DNA of 64,000 nt. Origin: an uncultured Thermoguttaceae bacterium (lineage in GTDB: Bacteria > Planctomycetota > Planctomycetia > Pirellulales > Thermoguttaceae). The position numbers were made by a program, and so were the translations under genes. The stretch is from contig CALKER010000007.1 in assembly GCA_938084835.1 (NCBI GenBank), forward strand, positions 124,001-188,000, given 5' to 3'. Within the stretch, counting starts at the first letter, position 1. Each line of letters starts with the position of its first letter. Under the pieces are notes generated by a model, which was not told the origin of the DNA, did not search any database, and saw only the letters and a program-made list of their open reading frames with translations. Positions 1 through 10,716 of the stretch are shown in pieces.

Positions 1-370
1 AATCCGTCAGCTTATTGGCGATGATCCGCTCGAGGCTGGTTAGCCCTCCTCCTGGCCGCAACATGTTTGCACGATCACGGGGCCCCGGAGGGGATCTCCG
101 GCAAGGCCCGCGGGTAATCCCGCCTTGGTACCTGGTCCTTGGGGGATCGGACCGCTACGCTGCAGAACCATTAAAAAAGTCTCGCCTATTTCCAGGTACT
201 TATAGCCAAAACGATACCGACCGAACTCAATAAAAAATTTTTTGAATAAGGCAATATTAATCTAGAGATAAACGAGACTTATCGAACTATTCGAGTTGGG
301 GGTTACATGTCTTGGGGCCCTAATCCGCCGGAAAATTTTTTTTCTTTTTCCCCCGGAATTTCAGCGGTTA
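1..370. other. Gene-free left edge
   Basis: I see no gene here. The short open frames have no recognisable motif and no plausible ribosome binding site. Positions about 225-300 and 335-355 are AT-rich, with homopolymer A and T runs, unlike the GC-rich repeat array that follows. Confidence 0.4.
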
Positions 371-463
371 CGCAGACCTCCCCGCGGGCGTGGTGGCGAA
401 CCGTTCGTTCGCGCGCGGACCACGAACATGCCGCAGACCTCCCCGCGGGCGTGGTGGCGAACC
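371..463 (+). repeat. Two perfect 32-bp repeats, 61-bp period
   Basis: A 32-bp block at 371-402 recurs without mismatch at 432-463, so the period is exactly 61 bp and the intervening segment is 29 bp. The block contains TCCCCGCGGGCGTGGTGG followed by CGAACC. This loosely follows the type I-E CRISPR repeat plan: TCCCCGCG, a short loop, a G-rich arm and GAACC. I read it as part of the same repeat cluster as 517-666. The I-E likeness is inference. Confidence 0.6.
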
Positions 464-516
464 CCCATCGAATGGCAACTCCCCAGTGGGCGTAACGGCG
501 AACAGCGGAGTGCCGC

Positions 517-666
517 GAGTGTCCAGTGCGCGCGGGGAACTCCCTAAGTAGTCGATTCTGGGCGGGCTAGGGAATCCGAGTGTCCTGTGCGCGCGGGGAA
601 CTCCCCTTTAGTGTTGTACAATCGTACACGTGTACGATGAGTGTCCAGTGCGCGCGGGGAACTCCC
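517..666. CRISPR. Short CRISPR-like array, three repeats
   Basis: Near-identical 28-bp repeats lie at 517-544, 578-605 and 639-666; the middle copy has one substitution. The period is exactly 61 bp, leaving two 33-bp segments unrelated to each other. Each repeat has an imperfect hairpin (GAGTGTCC against GGGGAACTC). Read on the minus strand, its first bases GAGTTCCCCGCGC match the classical type I-E repeat start, and 61 bp is the usual I-E unit length. No cas gene is present in the window, only three copies exist, and the second half of the repeat departs from I-E. It may be a decayed or orphan array, or a plain tandem duplication. Confidence 0.42.
621..638. repeat. Perfect 18-bp palindrome
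   Basis: ATCGTACACGTGTACGAT is a perfect inverted repeat. It fills the right end of the second spacer-like segment of the 61-bp array. It could be an operator-type dimer site, a hairpin, or chance within a spacer. Confidence 0.5.
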
Positions 667-690
667 CAGTGGGCGTAACGGCGAACACCT

Positions 691-1884
691 GTGAGCCAGA
701 CGTAAGGCCGGATTTGGAAGAGTCACCCGCGCAGGCCTAGCAGCGAAGATGGCAAAGCTGGCTACACCGACAGGAATCGCTATCAGGTCACCGAAACAGA
801 GTTTTCCATCGGCAAAAAACTTTGAACCTCACTCCGCACACTCCTGCTGAACTGGTCACCGTCATTCCGGACCCTTAGGGGGCAGTGCGAAAGATCGAGC
901 CATGCCTCGGACGAAGGGGGTACTTTCATCGGGTAATCCTATTGGCGGGAAGTGACCCGTTGTTTTACGAAAGCCCTCCATTTTTTGACCGATTGCGGCT
1001 TCACCGATACTTGGACTAGTAGGGTTTGACCGTGTCGAAGTTGTGGGTCACATCACCCGGAAGAAACTTACCTTCGCCCGGGTGACTGGCCAAAATTGGG
1101 GGTAGAAGTTCTCCCGGGGCGGTGCGAGGCTCCTCGTGCGGAAGCCAATCGCGACCGACCACCGCCGAGCGAAAGTAGACCTCCACCTTTCCTGTAATCT
1201 GGACGATGCCCTTGACCGGCCCAAACCCAAGAGAGGAGCAGTCACTCCGGCGGAAATCCGCGTCTTTCTCCTGGCAAGGCCTGATCTTGGGTCGGCCACT
1301 AGCGCCGGGGAGTTTAGCGCCGGAAGTGGTTCGGGAGGTGTCGAGGCGGTACAAACTTCCCGCGAGGCAAGAGTTCAAGCCGCTGAAATACTTTCGCAAG
1401 ATCACTCCCTCACCCTCAAGATGCTGAGCGTTTGAACTGCCAGACCGGATTCCTTTGGTAGGGCGTTAAAGGCCTAGAAAAATCCACCCGATCCCGATCC
1501 GGCCTTGTTTGGGGGAAGCACTCAAATGGTAGGGACTTAGGTAAAGGGCGCATCCATCCGGCCTAAACTGGGCGGCCCACCCCCAAGCGCCATCGCTAGG
1601 AGCGACAATCCTGGTTATGTTTACTGGTGGCTTAAAGAGCTAGGCCCAAAGTAGGTCTCCGGCTTGAGCCAATCCGCCGAGGACAGTTTGAAATGGGGCA
1701 TACAATTTCATTCCCCGGACCCGGCATATATCATCAGTGCCGCTTAAGCTAAGCGAGATGTCTTAGCAAAAAAGATCCTGATTTTCGGTAGATTGGTTGT
1801 GCGGTGGGGCTAGCCGGCTCCAATTCGGCCGGTACCCCCCAATCTGATGAGTGTTTCCCTACAAAGAAACCTGCAACAGATCCT
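691..1884. other. Gene-free stretch with overlapping weak ORFs
   Basis: Between the repeat array and the deacetylase gene no frame shows a recognisable protein. Overlapping open frames at 1016-1405 (minus) and 1136-1435 (plus) cover a GC-rich patch but have no motif and no ribosome binding site, so I did not call them. The section just before 1804 also lacks a clear promoter. Confidence 0.35.
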
Positions 1885-2637
1885 ATGACGGAGCAAGAGC
1901 TTGGGCAGCAAGTAGACGTGGTGGCGGTTGGTGCCCACCCAGACGATGTGGAAATCGGATGCGGAGGGACTCTTGCCCTGCTTGCCGATCAGGGCTATAA
2001 AGTCGCCATTGTTGACCTCACGAATGGGGAACCCACGCCGGGGTGTCCGCATCCGGAGGTCCGATTGGCCGAAGCTCAGCGGGCCGCGGAAATCCTTGGG
2101 GTGTGCCTCCGACGGACGTTGTCGCTAACAAATCGGCAACTGATGGACAGTTTTGAAGCGCGCCTCGCATTAGCCCAGGAACTTCGGCGGCTGCGGCCAA
2201 CGCTTGTTCTTGGAATCGGAGCGGCCACACCAAACGCCTCGCCGGATCACCTTCAAGCTCGGGAGATCACTTCTGCTGCCGTGTTTTATTCGCGACTGTC
2301 CAAGTGGGAGGAGTATTTCGATGCCTTGCCGCCTCACCACGTAAAGGCCTACTGGCACTATTTTCTGGCTTATTCCAATTTGTCCCCGCCTGCCAAATGG
2401 CCAGTGATCGTGGATATCGGTTCCACACTTGAGCGAAAGCTTGCCGCCATTGCTGCTTACCGAAGTCAATTTTCCGGACAAAAAGCTTCTTTTCTGGAAC
2501 GGGTGCGGATCTTTAACCAACAGCAGGGCTTGGCCGCAGGCTTTCTCGCCGGAGAGGTTCTCTCCCCCACCAGACCTTTAGGAATTCAGGACCTCATGGG
2601 TCTGATTTTCGCCGATTGCCGCAGCCCTCAGCAGTGA
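1885..2637 (+). CDS. bshB1: PIG-L/LmbE deacetylase, BshB1-like
   Basis: This is a zinc-dependent N-acetylglucosaminyl deacetylase of the PIG-L/LmbE family. The closest type is BshB1, which removes the acetyl group from GlcNAc-malate in bacillithiol synthesis. The metal motif AHPDDVEIG lies at residues 17-25 and the third ligand region is SPDHLQARE. The catalytic Asp follows the motif His-Pro. The length of 250 residues fits the BshB1 group. The frame is open from a GTG at 1804, but the extra 27 residues look non-coding; I prefer the ATG at 1885, and neither start has a good ribosome binding site. It stands alone, with no bshA or bshC nearby, so the bacillithiol role rests on family resemblance. 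Confidence 0.85.
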   Translation: MTEQELGQQVDVVAVGAHPDDVEIGCGGTLALLADQGYKVAIVDLTNGEPTPGCPHPEVRLAEAQRAAEILGVCLRRTLSLTNRQLMDSFEARLALAQELRRLRPTLVLGIGAATPNASPDHLQAREITSAAVFYSRLSKWEEYFDALPPHHVKAYWHYFLAYSNLSPPAKWPVIVDIGSTLERKLAAIAAYRSQFSGQKASFLERVRIFNQQQGLAAGFLAGEVLSPTRPLGIQDLMGLIFADCRSPQQ

Positions 2638-4411
<1,774 letters not shown>

Positions 4412-4717
4412 CTGTTGCCTTCGCTTGGAACAGGACACACATGGTCCGTTGCGCCTTTCCAGCAGGACCAGGGATGAAAGGCCGAAGACGTGCCGCTTTA
4501 GTACTCTTGCGGGAAGAGATACGTCGCCCGCCCTTCCCGAGCCGGGGGGCATTTGTCCCAAGGTCAAAAGCGCTTGTTTCCACAGTTTCGGATGGCCAGC
4601 TCCGAAGATGTTCGATCATGAGGGCAACTTTGCCTTAAGCGGCACGCCCTGTGCCCTTGAACGCAAAAGTAATAGCCTTGATAGACATTCGCAATGCTGC
4701 TGGCGGAGGTTTCACCC
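4412..4717. other. Intergenic after enolase
   Basis: No gene or clear terminator hairpin seen. The right end carries the GGAGG ribosome binding site of the next gene at about 4706-4710. Confidence 0.35.
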
Positions 4718-5371
4718 ATGCGCCTAGGATTTTTCCGATTGAGGTGGTCTTTAATCCTCATGGTATTGGCGGGCATATTAACCTTGATGGCCTATCCTCT
4801 GGCCGCAAAAGCCGAGGAGCTTATTTTCCGAGATCGTTTTGAGGGTCGGCTGGACCAAGGATGGTACTGGCTTCGCGAAAACCCAGGGTTCTGGCGACTT
4901 GGCGAGAGGGGCCTCGAAATCCGCCTGGAACCGGGAGTGGCCACCACCGTCAAAAATGCCCTGGTGCGGCAAGCCCCTAACCGCGCCGAGGGAACCTATG
5001 CCATTGAAGTGACTGTCAACAACCTCTCTCCCTTGACCAATCAATACGAACAAGCTGGGATTACTTGGTACGTGGACGGAAAGCCAGTCTTCAAATTGGT
5101 CAAAGAATTAGTCGACGGGGTGGTGTGCATCATTCCGGGGAAAAAGCCGATACCGGATAGACCGGTGCGGTTAAGACTGATCGTCTCCCGCGACCGCTAT
5201 ATTGCGCAGTATCGGCCGGAAGGCGAACCGGAGTTTCTCCTTGCCGCGGAGGGCTCTTTGCCGGCTCCCTCTCAGGACGAAGTTAGCATTCAAGGTTATC
5301 ATGGCCCCACGGATGCGGAACACTGGGTCCGTTTTGAAGATTTCCGCATCCTCCGGATCGACAGTCGTTGA
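4718..5371 (+). CDS. Secreted beta-sandwich protein (DUF1349/ConA-like)
   Basis: A 217-residue exported protein of unproven function. A basic N-terminus (MRLGFFRLRW) and a hydrophobic stretch ending at AAKAEE form a signal peptide of about 31 residues. The mature part looks like the concanavalin-A-like beta sandwich of the DUF1349/GH43 C-terminal type: DRFEGRLDQGWYWLREN near the start, AGITWYVDGKPVFKLV in the middle, and a final strand pattern WVRFEDFRILRID. I infer carbohydrate binding or a structural role from the fold only. The ATG at 4718 follows GGAGG by seven bases, better than an in-frame start at 4694. It is a single gene between enolase and galE. Confidence 0.75.
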   Translation: MRLGFFRLRWSLILMVLAGILTLMAYPLAAKAEELIFRDRFEGRLDQGWYWLRENPGFWRLGERGLEIRLEPGVATTVKNALVRQAPNRAEGTYAIEVTVNNLSPLTNQYEQAGITWYVDGKPVFKLVKELVDGVVCIIPGKKPIPDRPVRLRLIVSRDRYIAQYRPEGEPEFLLAAEGSLPAPSQDEVSIQGYHGPTDAEHWVRFEDFRILRIDSR

Positions 5372-5729
5372 CGCCTTCGGGCGGGCGAAGCTTGCACGGT
5401 GGCCTTACCCGTCAGGGCAAGCTGTGCAGAAAAGCCTGTGGGATATCCTTTCCTTTTGCAAAAAGTCGGCGGCGAAGCGACCCCGGCTGACTGTAAAAAT
5501 AACCCCCTGCAAGGGAAATTCGGGCACCGCTCTCCAGCCAGCCGATCTTTTCGGTCATTTCGAGACGGCTACAGAAAGCCCAACTCGAGTGGCAGCCAGA
5601 GTGCCATTCAGAACGTTAATGCAAAAATGAATCCGGCATTTACGAACCTTAATTTCCCTGGGCGGAGGCCAGGCTTGTTCCGCTCAGACGCATGAGTAGT
5701 TTTTCCGGAAGTTTTCTTGAGGCTGACCC
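5372..5729. other. Intergenic before galE
   Basis: No gene seen. Short open frames here have no supported start. Confidence 0.3.
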
Positions 5730-6731
5730 ATGAATGTTCTTGTGGCAGGTGGAGCCGGTTACATAGGGGCCCATGCCGTGCGTGTTTTGCTTCGAGCCGG
5801 CCATAGGCCCGTGGTGATCGACAATCTCTTTCGCGGGCATCGTGCGGCAATACCCCCGGAAGTCCCCTTCTATCAGGCAGATCTTTTGGACAGAGAGGCA
5901 ATTACTACAATCCTTCGCCAGGAGGCCATCGATTGTGTTATGCACTTTGCGGCACTGGCTTATGTCGGGGAATCGATGGAAAACCCTCTTCGCTATTACG
6001 TCAACAATACGGCAGGAACGATCCGCTTGCTGGAAGCGATGACGGAGGCCGGCACCGCCCGGATGGTCTTTAGCTCCACCTGCGCCACCTATGGGGAGCC
6101 AGCCCAAGTCCCCATTACCGAAGAGACGCCGCAACATCCGATAAACCCCTACGGGCGTTCCAAGCTGTTTGTGGAGCAAATTTTGCAGGACTGTGTGCGG
6201 GCCTACGGGCATTTCGGAGTGGTGTCGCTGCGATATTTTAACGTCGCCGGCTGTGCCGAGGACGGCTCTTGTGGCGAGGATCACACGCCGGAGACCCATC
6301 TGATTCCGCGGCTTCTTCTTGCAGTTTTAGGGCGTATTGAAGCGGTAACCATATTTGGCACAGATTATCCCACGCCGGACGGCACATGCGTCCGAGACTA
6401 CATCCATGTTGATGACTTATGTGAGGCCCACGTACTGGCCATGGAAGCCTGCCGGCCCGGCCAGTTTCGTGCCTATAACCTGGGTATTGGGCGCGGCTAC
6501 TCGGTGTTAGAAGTAGTGGAAGCCGTTCGGCAGGTGACGGGCAGGGATGTGCCCATCCGCATCGGTCCTCGCCGGCCCGGGGACGCGGCCATCCTCTTTG
6601 CCGACGCCGGTAAAATTCAGCGGGAATTGGGCTGGAAACCTAAGTTCACCGCGATCGAGCCGATCGTGGAAACGGCCTGGCACTGGTTCCGGGCCAATCC
6701 CGCTGGGTATCCGAAGAACACTTCATCCTAA
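5730..6731 (+). CDS. galE: UDP-glucose 4-epimerase
   Basis: NAD-dependent epimerase of the extended short-chain dehydrogenase family, interconverting UDP-glucose and UDP-galactose for sugar use and surface polysaccharide. Visible features are the Rossmann motif GGAGYIGAH at residues 7-15, the acidic residue after strand 2 (VVIDNLFRG), the catalytic serine region FSSTCATYG and the Tyr-x3-Lys pair in NPYGRSKLFVEQ. The C-terminal substrate domain includes TPDGTCVRDYIHVDDL and the late motif LGWKPKF. At 333 residues it is of normal length. GAGG precedes the ATG by seven bases. The next gene starts 58 bases on in the same direction, so the two may be co-transcribed. Confidence 0.95.
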   Translation: MNVLVAGGAGYIGAHAVRVLLRAGHRPVVIDNLFRGHRAAIPPEVPFYQADLLDREAITTILRQEAIDCVMHFAALAYVGESMENPLRYYVNNTAGTIRLLEAMTEAGTARMVFSSTCATYGEPAQVPITEETPQHPINPYGRSKLFVEQILQDCVRAYGHFGVVSLRYFNVAGCAEDGSCGEDHTPETHLIPRLLLAVLGRIEAVTIFGTDYPTPDGTCVRDYIHVDDLCEAHVLAMEACRPGQFRAYNLGIGRGYSVLEVVEAVRQVTGRDVPIRIGPRRPGDAAILFADAGKIQRELGWKPKFTAIEPIVETAWHWFRANPAGYPKNTSS

Positions 6732-6789
6732 GTGGAGGGCGGGGCCCAATTTTCCCTAAACCAGCCGGTAGCGCAAAGGATCATCCGGG

Positions 6790-7767
6790 ATGAGTCAACT
6801 GACGGTGGCCGAGGAGCTGTTCTTGTGGGATAACGGTGTGAAACTCCGCCACTCCGGGTTGGCCGTGGACATCCCGCGTCGGCAGGTATTCGGATTTATT
6901 TCCCATGCGCATGCCGACCATATCGCCCGGCACGAGCTTGCCCTTTGTACCCCTGCCACAGCTGCCCTGTACAGATTGCGGTTGGGCAATCGCTCGGTGG
7001 TGCAAGTGCCGTTTGGTCAGCCAGTCGATTTGGAAGGAAGCCGGCTGCAACTTTTCCCGGCGGGGCACTGTTTGGGCTCGGCCATGCTGTGGGTGGAGGC
7101 CGAAGGTCAGTCCCTTCTTTACACCGGCGACTTTCGACTAGGCGAGTCGGCCACAGCCGAGCCGGCCCAGGTGCCCCAGGCTCACGTCCTGATCATGGAA
7201 AGCACCTATGGTTTGCCGCGCTACCGCATGCCCCCACGAGAGGAAGTGGTTGACAAACTTCGCCGCCGAGTTCTTTGGGCCTGCGAAAATGACTTGCTGC
7301 CTGTGATTGTGGCCTACTCCTTGGGAAAAGCCCAGGAAGTGACGGCCCTCCTCAAACCTTTGGGACTTCCACTGTTCGTGCACAAAAGTGTTTACGCTAT
7401 TCATCAGATATACGAGCAGCATGGTGTGGATTTGTGGCCTTACCACCTCGTAGACGATAACGTCCGATCGCCGGCCGTGGTGATTGCACCCCCTGGAAGC
7501 AGGTTCACCCTCCGGCATCCACAGTTGTGGAAAATCGCTGTTACCGGGTGGGCCATCGATCCCGCCACACCGTACCGGTTGGGAGTCCACGAAGCGATCC
7601 CCCTCACCGATCATGCCGATTTTGATGGACTGGTCTCTCTCGTGGAAATGGTAGCGCCCCGAAGAGTTTACTGCTTGCACGGCCCAGAGACTTTTGTGGA
7701 TCATCTCCGCAGCCGCGGATGGGATGCTAGGCCGTTAGGTCGACCCACTCAATATCGACTCTTCTAG
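6790..7767 (+). CDS. MBL-fold exonuclease, DNA-ligase-associated type
   Basis: A 325-residue metallo-beta-lactamase nuclease of the beta-CASP-like group. It most resembles the putative exonuclease found beside ATP-dependent DNA ligases in many bacteria. Metal motifs are HAHADH at about residues 39-44, AGHCLGSA, YTGDFRLG and the late TDHADFDGL. Group-typical stretches are MESTYGLPRYRMP, AYSLGKAQEV, IAPPGSRF and CLHG near the C-terminus. A role in DNA repair or RNA/DNA end trimming is inferred. Unlike the usual context there is no ligase or Lhr helicase nearby; the upstream neighbour is galE. The ATG has AAGGA about ten bases upstream. Confidence 0.85.
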   Translation: MSQLTVAEELFLWDNGVKLRHSGLAVDIPRRQVFGFISHAHADHIARHELALCTPATAALYRLRLGNRSVVQVPFGQPVDLEGSRLQLFPAGHCLGSAMLWVEAEGQSLLYTGDFRLGESATAEPAQVPQAHVLIMESTYGLPRYRMPPREEVVDKLRRRVLWACENDLLPVIVAYSLGKAQEVTALLKPLGLPLFVHKSVYAIHQIYEQHGVDLWPYHLVDDNVRSPAVVIAPPGSRFTLRHPQLWKIAVTGWAIDPATPYRLGVHEAIPLTDHADFDGLVSLVEMVAPRRVYCLHGPETFVDHLRSRGWDARPLGRPTQYRLF

Positions 7768-7996
7768 ATGGCAGCCTCAGCTTTTCGAGCCAGAGCAAGC
7801 TTGGCGGGGAAATACTTCGCCGGGCACTGTTCGCACCCGTCACTCATACCCGGGAGAAACCATTACCCTTTGGTCCCCGACAGATGATGACTTTTCGACT
7901 CACATCCGCAAAATATCCTTACGGATTGTAGCTTTTGCCGAAGTCAACACCCCTTCAGCGACGGGCCCCATTTCGTTCACAGCTGGCCGCCGAAGA

Positions 7997-8731
7997 CTAA
8001 CGAAGGCTATAGTTTTCGGGCAAATACAGGAGGCGACCACACGATCGACAGGTAATAGGTTGTCCTAACATTAGAGAGTTAATGGAGTTAAGCGGTACCT
8101 GTTGATGGCATCCTCCGCAATATTGTCCGTCCACAGGAGCCAACCCATCCTCGGCCTTAGAGCGGACAACTCGCTCATATGTTTCGCGAAAGTCCGGCGG
8201 AAGTTTCTCCTCGTATAGCGCCCTTTCCCGGTTCAGGCCGTCGATTTCCGCCCGAAGCTTTGGTTCTGCGGCGGCTACTTGCTCCCGGGCTTCTTCCAAC
8301 TCGCGGACAGCTTTGGCCACCTCCTGCATGGTTGCGGCGATGTCGGCCTTCAATTGGTCCAACCGCTCCATCTCCTCGAGGATTTCGTCGGTGAGGACAC
8401 TGTTGGCCATTTCATCCGCCTTGATCTGCTCAAGGAGCAGCTGATACTCTTTATTCGATTTGGATTCCATCAGCTGGGCACGGCGTTTTTTGATGCTTTC
8501 CTCCCGAGATTTGAGCGTAAGTTGCTTTTCGTCGATTGAGACCTGCAAGCGTCTGGCTGAACCTTGAAGCTGGGCGAGCTTTTCCTCAGCTTGGCGCAGG
8601 GCGGCTTCCTGCGCCCGCACATGACGCGGACCTTGCCGCAGTCGATCCTCTACATCACGCAATTGGCGAAAAATGCGATGGAGCACTCGCAGTGTCTGAA
8701 GCACATTGGTGTCGAAACTACTCATAGTCAC
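7997..8731 (-). CDS. Coiled-coil zinc-ribbon protein (DUF164/CT398 type)
   Basis: A 244-residue cytoplasmic protein with a long antiparallel coiled coil (about residues 10-185, rich in Glu, Gln, Arg and Leu heptads). A C4 zinc ribbon follows, with CGGCHQQV and then CRSCGRLLYL near the C-terminus. This architecture is the DUF164/CT398 family, known in Chlamydia to contact secretion and transcription proteins but with no settled function in most bacteria. The start is GTG at 8731 with GGGAGG seven bases upstream; an ATG two codons later is possible. It lies downstream of rpoD on the same strand but beyond the rpoD terminator. A dnaG-rpoD-zinc-ribbon neighbourhood is common in bacteria. Confidence 0.88.
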   Translation of the reverse strand: MTMSSFDTNVLQTLRVLHRIFRQLRDVEDRLRQGPRHVRAQEAALRQAEEKLAQLQGSARRLQVSIDEKQLTLKSREESIKKRRAQLMESKSNKEYQLLLEQIKADEMANSVLTDEILEEMERLDQLKADIAATMQEVAKAVRELEEAREQVAAAEPKLRAEIDGLNRERALYEEKLPPDFRETYERVVRSKAEDGLAPVDGQYCGGCHQQVPLNSINSLMLGQPITCRSCGRLLYLPENYSLR

Positions 8732-8911
8732 CGGCTGTCCTCCCGGATGAAATTGCCGAGGCCGAGCAAATGTGATCTTTTGTTCACCGGCTTAACGAAA
8801 ATTGTGCGGCGCCAATAGCGGAAGCTGATTCCTCGCTGGCCATCGAAATCAGGTGTGGCCCCTTGTGCAATTGCGGCCGTTGGCCAGCGGAAATTTTTGC
8901 ATAGGGCGAAA

Positions 8912-8947
8912 AAGAAAAAGGCCGCCCACCCTGCTGGGTCGGCGGCC
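8912..8947 (-). terminator. Rho-independent terminator of rpoD
   Basis: On the minus strand a long GC stem (GGCCGCC with an inner CACCC, against GGGTC and GGCGGCC) is followed directly by TTTTTCTTTTT. It begins 18 bases after the rpoD stop codon, so it ends the dnaG-rpoD transcript. Confidence 0.9.
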
Positions 8948-8965
8948 GGAGACGGCCCGGGCCGG

Positions 8966-10615
8966 CTAACCGGCCATGCGGCGCACAAAACCCTCCAGCT
9001 GCCGCGCCCGAATCGGATGTCGCAGCTTGCGAACAGCTTTGGCCTCGATTTGCCGAACCCGCTCCCGGGTGACATGGAAAATCCGTCCTACCTCTTCCAA
9101 AGTATACGGGTAACCATCAGTCAAACCGTATCGCAGGCGAATAATCTCCCGCTCTCGATGGGTGAGAGTTTTGAGGACCCTGTCAATTTTCTCTCGTAAA
9201 AGCTCTTTATGGGCCTCAGAGTCGGGGCGACCGCCGCGACTGTCTTCCAAAACATCGCTTAAGCATAATTCCTCGTCGTCGCTGATAGGCCGGTCAAGGC
9301 TGGTGGGATGCCGACCTACCCGGAAAATTCGTCGCACATCGTGCTCGCGAAGTCCAGCGTGCTCGGCCAATTCCGAATTATTAGGTTCCCGGCCGAGCTG
9401 ATGCGCCAGCATCCGCATCCGTTGCTTCAGCTTCCCGTAGGCATCGATCATGGTGACGGGGATGCGGATCGTGCGCGCTTGCTCGGCAATGGCCCGGGTA
9501 ATCGCCTGGCGGATCCACCAAGTGGCATAAGTGGAAAATTTGTATCCCCGCCGATATTCGTATTTGTCCACCGCCCTCATCAGGCCGGTGTTACCCTCCT
9601 GTATGAGGTCCAAAAAACTAAGCCCCCGGTTACGGTACTTTTTAGCGATCGAAACCACCAGCCGCAAGTTCCCCGCCGACAGGTCCCTTTTGGCTTCCTC
9701 ATACTCGCGGAGGTACCGTCGGGCCAACTCCAGCCGGAGTCGCAGACTTGTGGGACTTTCCTGGGTGGCTTCCATCAGCTCCCGCAACTGACGCCGAAGG
9801 TCCATTCTTTCCGACGCAAAGGAAGGATTCGGCGGCAAGCTCCGCAGCCGCTGACGAATTTCGTGCATCCGCCGGCACATCTCCTCCATTTGCCGAAACA
9901 GGGCATACACTCGGCGGGTGCGGATGCTCAGTTCCTCCACTAGAATCAAAGCATGGCGGCGCCGACGAAGAAACCGACTGCGAGCCGCGAACTTCTCCGC
10001 CCCTGGAGTACTGCGACGGATTAATCGCCCGAAATCTTCGCGGTTGGCGGCCAGCAACTTCTCAAGTGTTGCCAGATTATGCGGCATTCGCCCTCGAATC
10101 TGCTCTTTGCTCAACTGCTCCGTGAGGCATACTTTAATCATTCGGTCGAAAGGCAAAGCCCCGCGATAAACTTTTGCCAGAAGTCCAACGGTTGCCTTCA
10201 TCGCGAAATAACAGCCGAGCACGGCCCGGCGAAAATGCCGCCGCGACTGCTCGATTCTCTTTGCTAAGGCAATTTCTTGCTCCCGCGTAAGCAACGGGAT
10301 TTGGGACATCTGGGCAAGATAAAGACGAATGGGGTCGCTACTCCAGCGGGCTGGTTCGGCCGGCAGCGCGCTCTCCGAACAAGTGAGCGTTTCTATCTCC
10401 GGAGGAACACGGCCCCCTAACTGCTCACCCTCTAGATCCGGCGCCTCGTTGACAAGCTCGATTTTCTCCTTTTGCAACAGAAGAAGTAGACACTCAAACT
10501 TTTCCGCATTTAATACGTGGTTGGGCAAGAATTCTGCCACTTGATCATAGGTCAGATACCCCTGCGATTTACCCTTTGCCACAAGTGCTTGCAAATCCGT
10601 TTGGCCCAGGTCCAC
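8966..10615 (-). CDS. rpoD: Primary RNA polymerase sigma factor (RpoD/SigA)
   Basis: A 549-residue sigma-70 factor. Residues 1-50 resemble region 1.1 ([14 protein letters not shown]). Region 1.2 is [18 protein letters not shown] non-conserved insert rich in Arg and Leu follows. Region 2 includes the core-binding [20 protein letters not shown] and the promoter-melting [15 protein letters not shown]. Region 4 ends with [20 protein letters not shown], the helix-turn-helix for -35 recognition. The start is GTG at 10615 with AAGGAGG six bases upstream. It lies 101 bases downstream of dnaG, the classic macromolecular-synthesis arrangement, which supports its being the housekeeping factor. A close paralogue lies at 30961-32691. 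Confidence 0.96.
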   Translation of the reverse strand: MDLGQTDLQALVAKGKSQGYLTYDQVAEFLPNHVLNAEKFECLLLLLQKEKIELVNEAPDLEGEQLGGRVPPEIETLTCSESALPAEPARWSSDPIRLYLAQMSQIPLLTREQEIALAKRIEQSRRHFRRAVLGCYFAMKATVGLLAKVYRGALPFDRMIKVCLTEQLSKEQIRGRMPHNLATLEKLLAANREDFGRLIRRSTPGAEKFAARSRFLRRRRHALILVEELSIRTRRVYALFRQMEEMCRRMHEIRQRLRSLPPNPSFASERMDLRRQLRELMEATQESPTSLRLRLELARRYLREYEEAKRDLSAGNLRLVVSIAKKYRNRGLSFLDLIQEGNTGLMRAVDKYEYRRGYKFSTYATWWIRQAITRAIAEQARTIRIPVTMIDAYGKLKQRMRMLAHQLGREPNNSELAEHAGLREHDVRRIFRVGRHPTSLDRPISDDEELCLSDVLEDSRGGRPDSEAHKELLREKIDRVLKTLTHREREIIRLRYGLTDGYPYTLEEVGRIFHVTRERVRQIEAKAVRKLRHPIRARQLEGFVRRMAG

Positions 10616-10716
10616 TGCAAACCTCCTTGCTACAGACAGAACCTGTCAATTCCGTCAATGACCTCGCTCTCCTACGGCATGCCCGCCGGCATGCCTCCTC
10701 CGTGGGGGAGGAACTG

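Larger units (their letters stand above)
477..687 (+). repeat. Perfect 28-bp repeat pair spaced 183 bp (3 x 61)
   Basis: The 28-bp sequence at 477-504 returns exactly at 660-687, an offset of 183 bp or three 61-bp units. Its core CCCCAGTGGGCGTAACGGCG is clearly related to the 371/432 repeats (TCCCC, GGGCGT, GGCGAAC shared). It overlaps the right end of the third 517-type repeat. The whole cluster therefore keeps one 61-bp register on this side, which suggests unit duplication and decay. Confidence 0.55.

Noticed and set aside
1016..1435. Overlapping open frames on both strands (1016-1405 minus, 1136-1435 plus)
   Set aside because: No motif, no ribosome binding site, and mutual overlap in a GC-rich patch; they look like chance frames.
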